Made by a program: the position numbers and the translations under genes. Source: Tritrichomonas musculus (Eukaryota; Parabasalia; Tritrichomonadida; Tritrichomonadidae). From it: a stretch of 64,000 bases of DNA. This document shows positions 18,922 through 27,241 of the stretch, in pieces. The stretch is taken from NCBI GenBank assembly GCA_039105265.1, contig JAPFFF010000070.1, forward strand, positions 124,001-188,000. The letters run 5' to 3'. Under the pieces are notes generated by a model, which made no database searches, was not told the DNA's origin, and saw only the letters and a list, made by a program, of their open reading frames with translations. The stretch's first letter is position 1; every line of letters begins with the position of its first letter.

Positions 18922-18934
18922 GCACTGAAAGTGC
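18922..18934. terminator. Hairpin directly after ATPase stop
   Basis: GCACT-GAA-AGTGC abuts the stop codon of the minus-strand ATPase (18935-18937). The neighbouring 18913-18920 is the palindrome TGGCGCCA. Confidence 0.5.
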
Positions 18935-19855
18935 TTACTGGTTGAATCTTATAAATTCAATACTTCCTTCTCGTGTATTCACCAAAACAAAATCATGATT
19001 CTTCATTCGATTATATTGTCTCCACAAATCTTCAAATTCAACTGGCATAACAACTTGTTGATATATGTAATTCAACTTCTGCCTTGAGAATCCATTGAAA
19101 ATAAAGAATGAAGTACAATTGTTCTTATAATCTGTTGGAATCGCTTTGAAGAATTGAACGTTCACATAAACGATTGAATGTTTGTGTCTCAATTGAGTTA
19201 TATAATTTGTGAAGTAAGCAGATTTTAACAATTTCGATTTAATGAAGTCTTCACACAGAATTATTGTATTTAATGGAACGTTTGGTTTTCCAAGTTTATT
19301 GATATTAAGGAATTGAAACATTTTCTGTAATTTATCTTCGTTAATCGTAATCCTCCCAACAGAAGTATATTTAATATACAATTCTTTCCATAAATCCAAT
19401 TCTTTCAAATAAGCTTCAGCATTTGTGTCGGAAACAACTTTCACAGGTAAATTTATCAATTCGCGTTGAGCTTCAAATGTTGAATCATTTATAACTCCAT
19501 TCTTGCTAATATACACAATTTGATGTACATTTGACTCCTTCAATCGAGATATTTGAATTATATCTCTTAATACAATGTGTGATTTACCTTTACCCTGAGC
19601 TCCAACAATAATGTTTAGAGAATTATAATTAGCATAGATTCCAGGACCAATTGGACGAATAGATTCTGACATTATTTTAGATTCATTTTTTTTGTACGCT
19701 CGATTCATTTCAAAATCAATATCGAAGGGTTTATTGTTGATAATAGGTTTTATCATCTGATGTTCTTCGTAATGTTCAAAATCTATGTCATCATCATAGT
19801 CAGAAGTATCTGAAAAAAATATTGTTTTGTAATCAAATTTGCTGGGTTTTAACAT
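18935..19855 (-). CDS. Genome-packaging ATPase, FtsK/HerA (A32-like) (element B)
   Basis: 306 residues from the ATG at 19855. Walker A is GAQGKGKS (85-92) in the context SLNIIVGAQGKGKSHIVLRD; Walker B is TIILCEDF near 200. These mark the A32-like packaging ATPases of Polintons, virophages and large DNA viruses, which pump DNA into the capsid. The acidic N-terminus (SDTSDYDDDIDFEHYEE) is lineage-specific. Only three bases separate it from the small hydrophobic gene upstream, so they are probably co-expressed. Confidence 0.88.
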   Translation of the reverse strand: MLKPSKFDYKTIFFSDTSDYDDDIDFEHYEEHQMIKPIINNKPFDIDFEMNRAYKKNESKIMSESIRPIGPGIYANYNSLNIIVGAQGKGKSHIVLRDIIQISRLKESNVHQIVYISKNGVINDSTFEAQRELINLPVKVVSDTNAEAYLKELDLWKELYIKYTSVGRITINEDKLQKMFQFLNINKLGKPNVPLNTIILCEDFIKSKLLKSAYFTNYITQLRHKHSIVYVNVQFFKAIPTDYKNNCTSFFIFNGFSRQKLNYIYQQVVMPVEFEDLWRQYNRMKNHDFVLVNTREGSIEFIRFNQ

Positions 19856-19858
19856 TTA

Positions 19859-20029
19859 TTATGAGTAAAGCTTCGAGCGCAACTCCTCTGTGAGTTCAGG
19901 GGGTTCATCTTCTTTGAAAACAGCAATTATTACACACAATTCAATAACATGAACAACCAAAATAGTTCCCAAAAGAATTTCAGAAATCATTTGAATAAAT
20001 TTAAACACATAATTTAAGTGAAATACCAT
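19859..20029 (-). CDS. Small membrane protein (element B)
   Basis: 56 residues from the ATG at 20029 (MVFHLNYVFKF); the frame could start earlier at 20065, with more overlap. One long hydrophobic segment (MISEILLGTILVVHVIEL and beyond) followed by a charged tail DEPPELTEELRSK indicates a single-pass membrane protein. It overlaps the end of the upstream gene by 29 bases in another frame. The role is unknown; small membrane proteins occur in many Polintons. The overlap with a conserved gene weakens the call. Confidence 0.45.
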   Translation of the reverse strand: MVFHLNYVFKFIQMISEILLGTILVVHVIELCVIIAVFKEDEPPELTEELRSKLYS

Positions 20030-20642
20030 ATCGAACAAGTTGTGCATAAACATCATTGTAACCATATTTCAAATCATTTGATTTACCATCTTTTGTGACA
20101 AGAATTCGTTGGATTTCTAAATATTTATTCTTCGATACACATCCAGTACATCCAGAATCTTCATCAATAATAAGTTCAACTTTATCAGCATGTGTTAGTA
20201 TTTTAATTAATTCCATCAATGAATTTGAGTGACAAACCAAGTAATTATTTACACGAAGTGGATTCAATTCATAAATTGAAAGAAGTGTTTCTAAAAATTT
20301 GTTCTTGACAGTCAAATCCTCAATTTCATTTCCTAGGTCTACGATTCCCTTGAGCGCAGAGTGAGCCTGCTTGTCTGGCGACTCTCGGACAATATTGCTT
20401 GTTGGAGGTTGAAATTGATATTGAGAATTCTCCTCCGGTATAGTAAAATTTACATCCCTTGTTTGAGATTGAGGATTTAATGATTGAACGTTTGGATAAT
20501 AAACTGGATGTGCTTGTTGAGGAATCGTATGTTGAGGTTTGATTTTGATTTCAACATTAGTTTCTTGGCTCTGTTTTACCGAAGCATCATTTTCAGAACT
20601 TAATATTCTTGCTTTCCGTAATACATTCGACATTGATTTCAA
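20001..20642 (-). CDS. Conserved Polinton protein of unknown function (element B)
   Basis: 213 residues. The proline/glutamine-rich front half is variable; the last 80 residues align with the protein at 55927-56448 of element A: KILTHADKVELIIDEDSGCTG here against KAVTHGEVEIYVDDNPGCC there, and the endings VRYGISLKLCV and VNVYHLCLKYVVV. Conservation between two distant lineages, next to virion genes in both, suggests a structural or assembly role. No named family is recognised. An alternative start lies three codons in (MSNVLRK). Confidence 0.7.
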   Translation of the reverse strand: MKSMSNVLRKARILSSENDASVKQSQETNVEIKIKPQHTIPQQAHPVYYPNVQSLNPQSQTRDVNFTIPEENSQYQFQPPTSNIVRESPDKQAHSALKGIVDLGNEIEDLTVKNKFLETLLSIYELNPLRVNNYLVCHSNSLMELIKILTHADKVELIIDEDSGCTGCVSKNKYLEIQRILVTKDGKSNDLKYGYNDVYAQLVRYGISLKLCV

Positions 20643-20670
20643 TCTAAAAAAACCTTTATTCGTAGATTAC

Positions 20671-20901
20671 TCAATCCTTGTTAGCTAATTCATTCAATTC
20701 GTTTTCCAATTTTTTTACTTTTTCCTTTAATGAATTAATATCTTCAATTAATGATTCACGAACAGCAAGCCCACTGGAACCAAGCATTCCAGATTTGACA
20801 TTATTTAGATGTTGCTTGTAATCATAACATTTTTCTTTGAGGGTTCGTTTGATACGTTTAAGTTCAGGAATCTCCTTCTTATATTCGTTTAATTCAGACA
20901 T
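20671..20901 (-). CDS. Small coiled-coil protein (element B)
   Basis: 76 residues, strongly heptad-like at the end (SLKEKVKKLENELNELAN). It is divergent with the gene at 20917, the two ATGs being separated by 15 bases in the mirrored CATTT...AAATG arrangement. Function unknown; perhaps a virion assembly or scaffold-like protein. Confidence 0.55.
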   Translation of the reverse strand: MSELNEYKKEIPELKRIKRTLKEKCYDYKQHLNNVKSGMLGSSGLAVRESLIEDINSLKEKVKKLENELNELANKD

Positions 20902-20916
20902 TTAATCGAAGCAAAA

Positions 20917-21183
20917 ATGTCCTTTCACTCACAAGTGAGTTCAAACTCTACGAGTTATGAACAAAAACGAACCATTCATGATGATAAAAGAATGAATCAC
21001 TACGATAGATTACAACTTAAAATGCAAAAAGAACGTACCAGAATTAATTCTGCACCAACTGTTAAGAAATACGAGGATAAAGGAAGTATTCAACATGAAC
21101 CTCAAGTATCAACAACAAAAAAATTGAATTTTCACACTTATTCATTAAATCATTCAGTTGTACCTCGATGCGATAAAATCTAA
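20917..21183 (+). CDS. Small basic protein (element B)
   Basis: 88 residues, starting MSFHSQVSSNSTSYEQK; polar and basic, no domain recognised. The start vaguely resembles MSSHSVQVMSYKQ of the small gene 56514-56702 in element A, which lies in a comparable neighbourhood, so they may be homologous. The last four bases overlap the convergent gene at 21180. The mirrored start region shared with 20901 supports it as real. Confidence 0.5.
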   Translation: MSFHSQVSSNSTSYEQKRTIHDDKRMNHYDRLQLKMQKERTRINSAPTVKKYEDKGSIQHEPQVSTTKKLNFHTYSLNHSVVPRCDKI

Positions 21184-21713
21184 AACATTTGTTGGTTAAT
21201 ATATTTGGCAATCTGATTTACAGTATTGGTTAATTCAGCAATTTTTTTATCTAATGTTGTGAATTTAAGTTCATAGCTTTGTTTCAAATCTTTAATCTCG
21301 TTATCAAAAGTTGACAAATTTTGTGAGAACATACTTTTGAGATTCTCAATATCATGCGCTACGGACTCTTCGAGTCCTGAGACTTTCAGTCGAAGCTCTG
21401 AGCAACGATTGTTTAACAATTGTTGTTCTGCTTTAATAACATCTTGTTCAAGTTCTTTCAATTCATTAGTTTTGACAACTTTCTTTAAAAATATATCTCC
21501 CCCAACTCGTTTTGTACCTTCTTTTTGACAATTCTTTTTTGTGATTCTGTATTCAACACCATCTGGTGTAACAATTTTGTAAACCCGATTTAGATATTGA
21601 GTCGTCTGGTTGTTCATATCATCTTTGTGTTTCTGATAGTACAGATTGAACTCCTCAATTGATTTAAAATTCTTTATTTCAGTAGTTATTTCATTAATTA
21701 CTTTCAAATCCAT
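21180..21713 (-). CDS. Coiled-coil virion-type protein (element B)
   Basis: 177 residues. A small N-terminal part (YKIVTPDGVEYRITKKN) is followed by about 100 residues of coiled coil (ELKELEQDVIKAEQQLLNN to KIAELTNTVNQIAKYI). It sits among capsid-set genes; a structural or fibre-base role is possible but not shown. A perfect hairpin (21363-21377) interrupts the coiled-coil coding region in frame. Confidence 0.6.
   Translation of the reverse strand: MDLKVINEITTEIKNFKSIEEFNLYYQKHKDDMNNQTTQYLNRVYKIVTPDGVEYRITKKNCQKEGTKRVGGDIFLKKVVKTNELKELEQDVIKAEQQLLNNRCSELRLKVSGLEESVAHDIENLKSMFSQNLSTFDNEIKDLKQSYELKFTTLDKKIAELTNTVNQIAKYINQQMF
21363..21377. repeat. GC-rich hairpin inside coiled-coil gene
   Basis: GGACTC-TTC-GAGTCC, a six-base perfect stem with a three-base loop, inside coding sequence. 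Confidence 0.85.
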
Positions 21714-21755
21714 TTAAAATAAAAAAATACAATTTAATCATTTTCATGCGACTTC

Positions 21756-21770
21756 GAACACAAAGTGTTC
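21756..21770. terminator. Hairpin after the amphipathic protein gene
   Basis: GAACAC-AAA-GTGTTC, a perfect stem eight bases after the stop of the minus-strand gene 21779-22042. Candidate transcript-end signal. Confidence 0.5.
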
Positions 21771-21778
21771 TCAGGCAC

Positions 21779-22042
21779 TTATGTGACTTCATCAATTAAA
21801 CTTTTACCAATTTTAAGACCTTTGTCAGCAAAATTTAATCCTGTATCAATTGCTCTAACAGCATCACCAATAAGAGGTATTCCACCCAAAACAGGTTTTA
21901 CAGCATTAGTTACTTTTTTACCAACTTCAACAACTTTGGGAAGTGCTTTACCGACTTTAGTTGCAACATTCTTTATTGTATTGCCTACAGATTTAAAAGC
22001 GTTTTTCATTTTTTTGAAGATTCCGATACCCATTGTTTTCAT
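21779..22042 (-). CDS. Small amphipathic internal virion protein candidate (element B)
   Basis: 87 residues: lysine-rich amphipathic helix (FKKMKNAFKSVGNTIKNVA) followed by a glycine/isoleucine-rich segment (VLGGIPLIGDAVRAIDTG). It resembles the 134-residue protein 59336-59740 of element A and the adenovirus pVI/pX-like internal proteins of related elements, which bind DNA or disrupt membranes. It is divergent from the major capsid gene. The assignment rests on composition and context. Confidence 0.55.
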   Translation of the reverse strand: MKTMGIGIFKKMKNAFKSVGNTIKNVATKVGKALPKVVEVGKKVTNAVKPVLGGIPLIGDAVRAIDTGLNFADKGLKIGKSLIDEVT

Positions 22043-22082
22043 TATGAAAAAAGACCCATAATAGTACTTTTTTTGTTATTCA

Positions 22083-22099
22083 TTCAAACTTCGTTTGAA
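22083..22099. repeat. Hairpin between divergent virion genes
   Basis: TTCAAAC-TTC-GTTTGAA, a perfect seven-base stem, 27 bases before the major capsid ATG. Together with the nearby T7-G tract it may be part of the promoter. Confidence 0.6.
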
Positions 22100-22125
22100 A
22101 GTCTTTTTATTCCATAAAAAGTCAA

Positions 22126-24150
22126 ATGTTGTATCGCAACGAAAGAGCACATAATTACAAAATTGAAGCAGGAAACGTTCTTGATACATTTAATAAGATG
22201 CGTGAAATGATTAATACTAATGATGGTACACGCTCATTTTCATTCAGAACTGTTGATTGTCATGACCAACCTGCACCATTTCATCAAGGACAATATTCTC
22301 AAATCAGTTTAACGCATCCAGACCATTTCATTTCTGATGTTGATAAAGGATTCTTAACATTTCACGTCAAATTGGATTTACAATTGAATACTGATTTAGC
22401 TAAATTACAACAAATTGATGACCCAAATAACTTCTACAAATTATTCGTCGGACTTAAATCTTCAAATCAGTTATTTGACAGATTGGAAATTCTTCATAAT
22501 AATGTAAATGTTGGATATCAGCAAAACGAATGTGTTCGAGAAGGATTTCTATACTCTGCTGTGAAACCAGAAACTGAAAAAAAGCGAAGACGATTTGTTC
22601 ATTCACTTTGGGAAAACGTTTCAAATTATTCACAAACTGTTGCAGGTACTTATGTTAACCTAAATTCATTCAAATCTAATGGTAAATCACAAGTTGAATT
22701 TGATTTGAACGTTCCATTTGATGATTTACTTGCCCTTCAAGCTTTCGATTTATTCCCAAATGGAATCATCGGTGATTTATCAATTCGTTTCCAAGTAACT
22801 CCTGCAGGATTAGTTTGGGCAGCAATTGACCCTTATACTGTTGCTGAAACAAAGGCTTATCTTGAAGATAATGATTCTGTTACATCTGCTGAATTAGAAC
22901 GATTGAAAGAAATTAAAGCTCGTGGTCATTTGAAACATCAATTTACACAAATTGGTAATGAAGCTATTATACCAGGACCTGGAACTCCATCTCCAGACCC
23001 ATCTCCCGAACCATCTCCTGAACCAACTCCAGACCCATCTCCTGAACCAACTCCAACACCTGTTAAATACAAGATTCAATATCGAATTGGTGAACAATGG
23101 GATAATGATGATGGAAGTACTGGTTACACTGATATTCTTACTGATTTGGAATTCAATTTCAGTTACACAAAGGAAGAATTTGAAGAATTTGGACTCCAAC
23201 CAGGTGCAACTGATGAAGAAATTTGTGTTCATAATCCTGCTGTAACATTACCTCCATTAAATCATTCTGACAAGAATGGAAGATATTATGCTTGGCAAAT
23301 TGTTAAAACCCCAGTTGTTTCTGCTAAACAAACTCTTCAATCAATTCATGATGCTAAATCACAACTTCACAACGAAACATATTCATCACAGAAAGCCACA
23401 TTAACTGTAAACAGAATGACAATCACATTATGTAAATCAAATATGCAAGGTTATGGTGTCTGTGAATCTACTCGCAGAGGTATTGAAAATATTCTCCGTG
23501 AAGGAATTATAATCCCATCTCAGAAAGTTGATTACCATTCATTCCCAATTGCTCCTGCCGCAAATGGAATTAAGTCAACATTGAATATTCCATTAATTAA
23601 TGTTACAACAATGTCAATTATGTTTCCAAAGCATCATAATGACCTCACTGTTTTCGAAAATCCAGTATATCAAAATTGTTATCTCAATATTGGAGGAAAG
23701 AACTTCCCAGATGAAAATGTTTCAACAATTGGTGCAAGATTCTTTGAGAATCAATTAACCGCTGGAGACCTTGATGCAATCGCATTACAATGCACTAAAG
23801 AATTTGAGGATTCAATGACTATGCCAAAGAATGATGCAAACGGAGTTCGCTACAAGAATACTTTAAGTGATGCTTCTAGCTTTGTTTTCAATATTCAAAC
23901 TGAACGTTCATCTGCTGGTTATTGTTATGATGGTTTGGATGGTGGATTTGGTAACATTCAAGTTCAAGTAAATGGTCAACCAATATATACAGGTCCAAAT
24001 GATACTTACTATAATGTTAATGAAGAAGGTACAGTACATCCACCCCCAACACAATTATGGCTCACAAGAGATACCTATTTCAAATTAAGTTTGAATGGTT
24101 TAGAGTACATCGATGATGAATCTCCAGCTGGTTCACAAATAAACGCATAA
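22126..24150 (+). CDS. Major capsid protein, double-jelly-roll candidate (element B)
   Basis: 674 residues in the capsid gene context. Beta-rich sequence with HPDHFISDVDKGFLTFHV, RLEILHNNVNVGYQQN, FDLNVPFDDLLALQAF and SIRFQV is typical of the Polinton/virophage double-jelly-roll major capsid. About residues 284-309 form a proline/acid repeat linker (SPDPSPEPSPEPTPDPSPEP), followed by an apparently inserted domain of about 80 residues (YKIQYRIGEQWDNDD, FNFSYTKEEFEEF) absent from the shorter element A capsid. That insert is a plausible surface loop. ATG context is GTCAAATG. Confidence 0.75.
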   Translation: MLYRNERAHNYKIEAGNVLDTFNKMREMINTNDGTRSFSFRTVDCHDQPAPFHQGQYSQISLTHPDHFISDVDKGFLTFHVKLDLQLNTDLAKLQQIDDPNNFYKLFVGLKSSNQLFDRLEILHNNVNVGYQQNECVREGFLYSAVKPETEKKRRRFVHSLWENVSNYSQTVAGTYVNLNSFKSNGKSQVEFDLNVPFDDLLALQAFDLFPNGIIGDLSIRFQVTPAGLVWAAIDPYTVAETKAYLEDNDSVTSAELERLKEIKARGHLKHQFTQIGNEAIIPGPGTPSPDPSPEPSPEPTPDPSPEPTPTPVKYKIQYRIGEQWDNDDGSTGYTDILTDLEFNFSYTKEEFEEFGLQPGATDEEICVHNPAVTLPPLNHSDKNGRYYAWQIVKTPVVSAKQTLQSIHDAKSQLHNETYSSQKATLTVNRMTITLCKSNMQGYGVCESTRRGIENILREGIIIPSQKVDYHSFPIAPAANGIKSTLNIPLINVTTMSIMFPKHHNDLTVFENPVYQNCYLNIGGKNFPDENVSTIGARFFENQLTAGDLDAIALQCTKEFEDSMTMPKNDANGVRYKNTLSDASSFVFNIQTERSSAGYCYDGLDGGFGNIQVQVNGQPIYTGPNDTYYNVNEEGTVHPPPTQLWLTRDTYFKLSLNGLEYIDDESPAGSQINA

Positions 24151-24209
24151 AATTGAGATTTGATTTGAGATATTTTTTTTTGCTTCTGAATTACCTTATT
24201 GTATTCGAA

Positions 24210-25622
24210 ATGTCAAAAACTAAATCTCTCAGAATTTATGATAAAGAATATCCTTCATTATTGAAATACCCATTCAAATCGAAATACAAATTTGTTGAAA
24301 CTGATTTGCAACCTGTTTTCAAGAATAACATTGAAACAGAACCTTTCATACCTGATTTCAAACTCAAAGCATGCAAAAAAATGTCAAAACCAAATTTCTC
24401 AAATGAACCTGGAACTTGGGAAGCTGATTTGATGTTCTCACATTATTATGCAGATGTTGAACATCCAATTAAACAAGAGCAAATATATCTTGTTTTGATA
24501 AATGTGAATACTAGATATTTGATTGTGGAACCAATGTCAAATAAAAGTGAAATAGCCAAAACTTTAAAACGAGTTGTTGAAATGAATCCTAAGTTTGAAT
24601 TTCGAACAATCAAATGTGATGGTGAATCTGGATTTGGTAGTTTGAAAGATGAATGTATTGTATTGAAAGATAATACAAAAGTAATTCTCAAAACAGATAT
24701 CTCAAATGATTTACAAGTAGCATACAATTATAAACCAGAGTTAAGAAATCAAGTTAGAAATGAAATTTTGTTCAATAATCCCCGAAGGGGCTTAGAGCCT
24801 GCGCATACTAATTTGAAAACGTTAATAGCATTTTTGAAAAAAAGTGGATATAAAAATGTTATCAAGTCACCAATCTCAAAAATTGAGTTGAAAATTGACG
24901 ATATCAATGATTATTATCCAGTCAAATTTGTAATTAATTCTTCCCCTTACGCTCTCGCTCATAAAAACGTTGATTCTGTAATTAGAACTCTTAGAAATGC
25001 CTTCGGAATGGATAATCGAAGAATTGCTGATTATAATCTCATGAGACAAATGGTGAACTTCTATAATAACACTCCTCACAATTCATTGAGATTTCGGAAT
25101 TATGATTATAATGAAGATGAATTATCTGAATATCAAGGTTCTGGATTGATTCCTCCAACTAAATGGATTTATTATTCTCCAGTTCAAGTTCAAAACAATG
25201 TTGATTTGGAATGGAAGTATATTCGAATGATGAAAATGAAATTGAGAAAGATAAATGAAAAACAGAAGTTGAAAGGCTTACTTAATTACAAACGTGGTAA
25301 CATTATTTTGATACATCTTGACAGAGGTAAGACTCAAAAAAAGCATGAAAAACGACGTCGTGTATTTGATGATATAGCTGAATTCATTTGTTATCAAAAC
25401 GGAAATGTTAAATGTAGATTGTTAAATCAATATCTCACATTCAGTAAAACAGACAAGGGGTTAATTCCCTACGAACAACCTGAACGAGGACGTAAAGCTC
25501 AAACTGATGTTGAAAAAAATGAAATTGAAATTCCAATTATTTATACAAAATATGTTTGTGATTCCATTGATGACTTGAATGAAGATTATAAAGAGTATTT
25601 CATACTAAATGTTAACAAATAA
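24210..25622 (+). CDS. int: Retroviral-type integrase (RVE family) (element B)
   Basis: 470 residues from the ATG at 24210; a longer upstream frame is hydrophobic leader read-through. Integrase core landmarks include TWEADLMFSH, LVLINVNTRYLIVEP, IKCDGESGF and the conserved KFVINSS, DSVIRTLRNAFG and MRQMVNFYNNTPHNSLRF block. The C-terminal region after about 340 is basic and chromo/SH3-like in position. It joins element ends to target DNA and makes the 6-bp duplication. A GC-rich hairpin lies in frame at 24780-24790. It overlaps the next gene by 14 bases. Confidence 0.88.
   Translation: MSKTKSLRIYDKEYPSLLKYPFKSKYKFVETDLQPVFKNNIETEPFIPDFKLKACKKMSKPNFSNEPGTWEADLMFSHYYADVEHPIKQEQIYLVLINVNTRYLIVEPMSNKSEIAKTLKRVVEMNPKFEFRTIKCDGESGFGSLKDECIVLKDNTKVILKTDISNDLQVAYNYKPELRNQVRNEILFNNPRRGLEPAHTNLKTLIAFLKKSGYKNVIKSPISKIELKIDDINDYYPVKFVINSSPYALAHKNVDSVIRTLRNAFGMDNRRIADYNLMRQMVNFYNNTPHNSLRFRNYDYNEDELSEYQGSGLIPPTKWIYYSPVQVQNNVDLEWKYIRMMKMKLRKINEKQKLKGLLNYKRGNIILIHLDRGKTQKKHEKRRRVFDDIAEFICYQNGNVKCRLLNQYLTFSKTDKGLIPYEQPERGRKAQTDVEKNEIEIPIIYTKYVCDSIDDLNEDYKEYFILNVNK
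24780..24790. repeat. Hairpin inside integrase gene
   Basis: CCCC-GAA-GGGG in frame, encoding part of NNPRRGLEPAH, a segment without an equivalent in the integrase remnant at 2018-2461. Confidence 0.8.
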
Positions 25623-25989
25623 TATCAAAAATGTATCAACGATAAATTTTAAACAACCAATTACTAAGCGTTATTTCCATACACAAGATAAAGAATTTGT
25701 TCTTCCAAGTGAATTCGTTTCAAGTAAGAATAAGAAATATATTGTTGTACAGTATGTTGGAGCAATTGTTAAGGATACTCTTGTTGGAGATTTGATGGTA
25801 CACTCTGATATTGTACAACAAGATGGTTATTGTGATTGTTTCATTATGTTAGCAAACAGACGTCAAACTAAATATCGAAAATATGAATTCCTTGGTCATG
25901 AACGTAATTTTAAAATTTGGTTCACAGATTTATATGGGAACTCAATTGAACCATCTGCTTTTGTAATGAGTTGCCTATTAATCTTTTAA
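25609..25989 (+). CDS. Minor-capsid-like protein (element B)
   Basis: 126 residues. The C-terminus, FKIWFTDLYGNSIEPSAFVMSCLLIF in character, has the pattern that ends jelly-roll minor capsid proteins and resembles the end of the element A protein 61747-62967 (FWIEFYDRNE... then LVFTIDMVFL). Like that gene it is adjacent to the integrase. Probably a penton or minor capsid component, though shorter than most. It starts inside the last codons of the integrase, suggesting coupled expression. Confidence 0.55.
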   Translation: MLTNNIKNVSTINFKQPITKRYFHTQDKEFVLPSEFVSSKNKKYIVVQYVGAIVKDTLVGDLMVHSDIVQQDGYCDCFIMLANRRQTKYRKYEFLGHERNFKIWFTDLYGNSIEPSAFVMSCLLIF

Positions 25990-26057
25990 ATAGGTTTTTT
26001 TGTTTGCCAGGCACCAAATAGCCATTTAGGCCTTATTATTTTTGTTCCAAATGAAAA

Positions 26058-27233
26058 ATGATACGTAAAACAAAGGATAAAAATAAAGAAGTATTAACAG
26101 CAGAACAAGAATCTAATTTAATTGATAAGGATGCAATTATTCTAGATAGAACTCACACATTATATTCATATATTGATAAAAAAGATAAGAAAGTTTACTT
26201 CTATTTGAGTAGTAATTATCAAGATTTATTTGTTTTTATGGAAGGTGATAATATATTGTTAAATTTACCTAAGAAAGTTGATATGAATACAAAAATGAAC
26301 ATCTTAGATAATAAACGTCCTTATTTAAAAAGAAAATTTGTCATTTCTATTGAAATTGGTTCCAAAATTGGAAATACGGATATTAAATTTGTTGAAAGAT
26401 GGTTTGATGAACTAAATAAATCATATATTGTATTAATGGAAGATTGTGGATATAAATATGCTATTAAAGAAACAAATAATTTCTGTTTTGAATTAGATTC
26501 CGAAGGAGATGTAAATAGAAAAATCAAACCACTTCCGTTACACATATTTCTTTGTTTCAAACCTGAAACTTTTATGAATGAATGGAATCGTGTTGAATTA
26601 CGAAATTTGGATGAGGAAGCTGATTTAAAAAAATTTAAATATGAATTTCAAAATTGGCATTACCATTTTCCTGTTATTAATGTATTTAAATCTAATTATG
26701 TAAGTCCATTATTAAAAGTCCATTTTAATGAAACTCCTGAAAGCCTTGAACCATTAATGGATATTTCAGAAAATGATAATGATGGTAAATATGAAACAAG
26801 TAATGTCGATATCAATAATAAATATGATTATGATGAAATAAGACCTAAAAAAATAAATCCTCCAGTTCCATCTATGTTACGTGATTTGGATAAAGAAACC
26901 GAGAGTACGACTACAATGAAACCAGATGTTGAGACATTACCGAGCTCTATTTTCAGCAATGTATCGACCTCAAATACATGGATGAAACCTCAAAGCTCTG
27001 TACAACAAAATCCTAATAACTTTAGTCCAATGAATTACTTTCAACCCACAACATTTAATATGCCAACAGGTACTAATTTTAATTTTAATGCAGAGCCAAA
27101 AAAATCATCTTTAACCAGTGAAACAAATAATACAACCAATGGAAACTTACCAAAGATTAATGAGAGTAAGTCAGAAAACAAACCAAAAACACATATATCA
27201 ACTTTCAGATTACCAAAAAATAAAACAGATTAA
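26058..27233 (+). CDS. Hypothetical protein with disordered tail (element B)
   Basis: 391 residues. The first 215 look folded (alpha/beta, FVISIEIGSKIGN, KPLPLHIFLCFKPE); the rest is acidic, then Asn/Thr/Pro-rich and probably disordered. Not recognised and without a counterpart in A or C. The ATG at 26050, eight bases upstream in the favoured CCAAATG context, opens only a five-codon frame overlapping the start, a possible upstream ORF control. Confidence 0.6.
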   Translation: MIRKTKDKNKEVLTAEQESNLIDKDAIILDRTHTLYSYIDKKDKKVYFYLSSNYQDLFVFMEGDNILLNLPKKVDMNTKMNILDNKRPYLKRKFVISIEIGSKIGNTDIKFVERWFDELNKSYIVLMEDCGYKYAIKETNNFCFELDSEGDVNRKIKPLPLHIFLCFKPETFMNEWNRVELRNLDEEADLKKFKYEFQNWHYHFPVINVFKSNYVSPLLKVHFNETPESLEPLMDISENDNDGKYETSNVDINNKYDYDEIRPKKINPPVPSMLRDLDKETESTTTMKPDVETLPSSIFSNVSTSNTWMKPQSSVQQNPNNFSPMNYFQPTTFNMPTGTNFNFNAEPKKSSLTSETNNTTNGNLPKINESKSENKPKTHISTFRLPKNKTD

Positions 27234-27241
27234 ATATTTTT

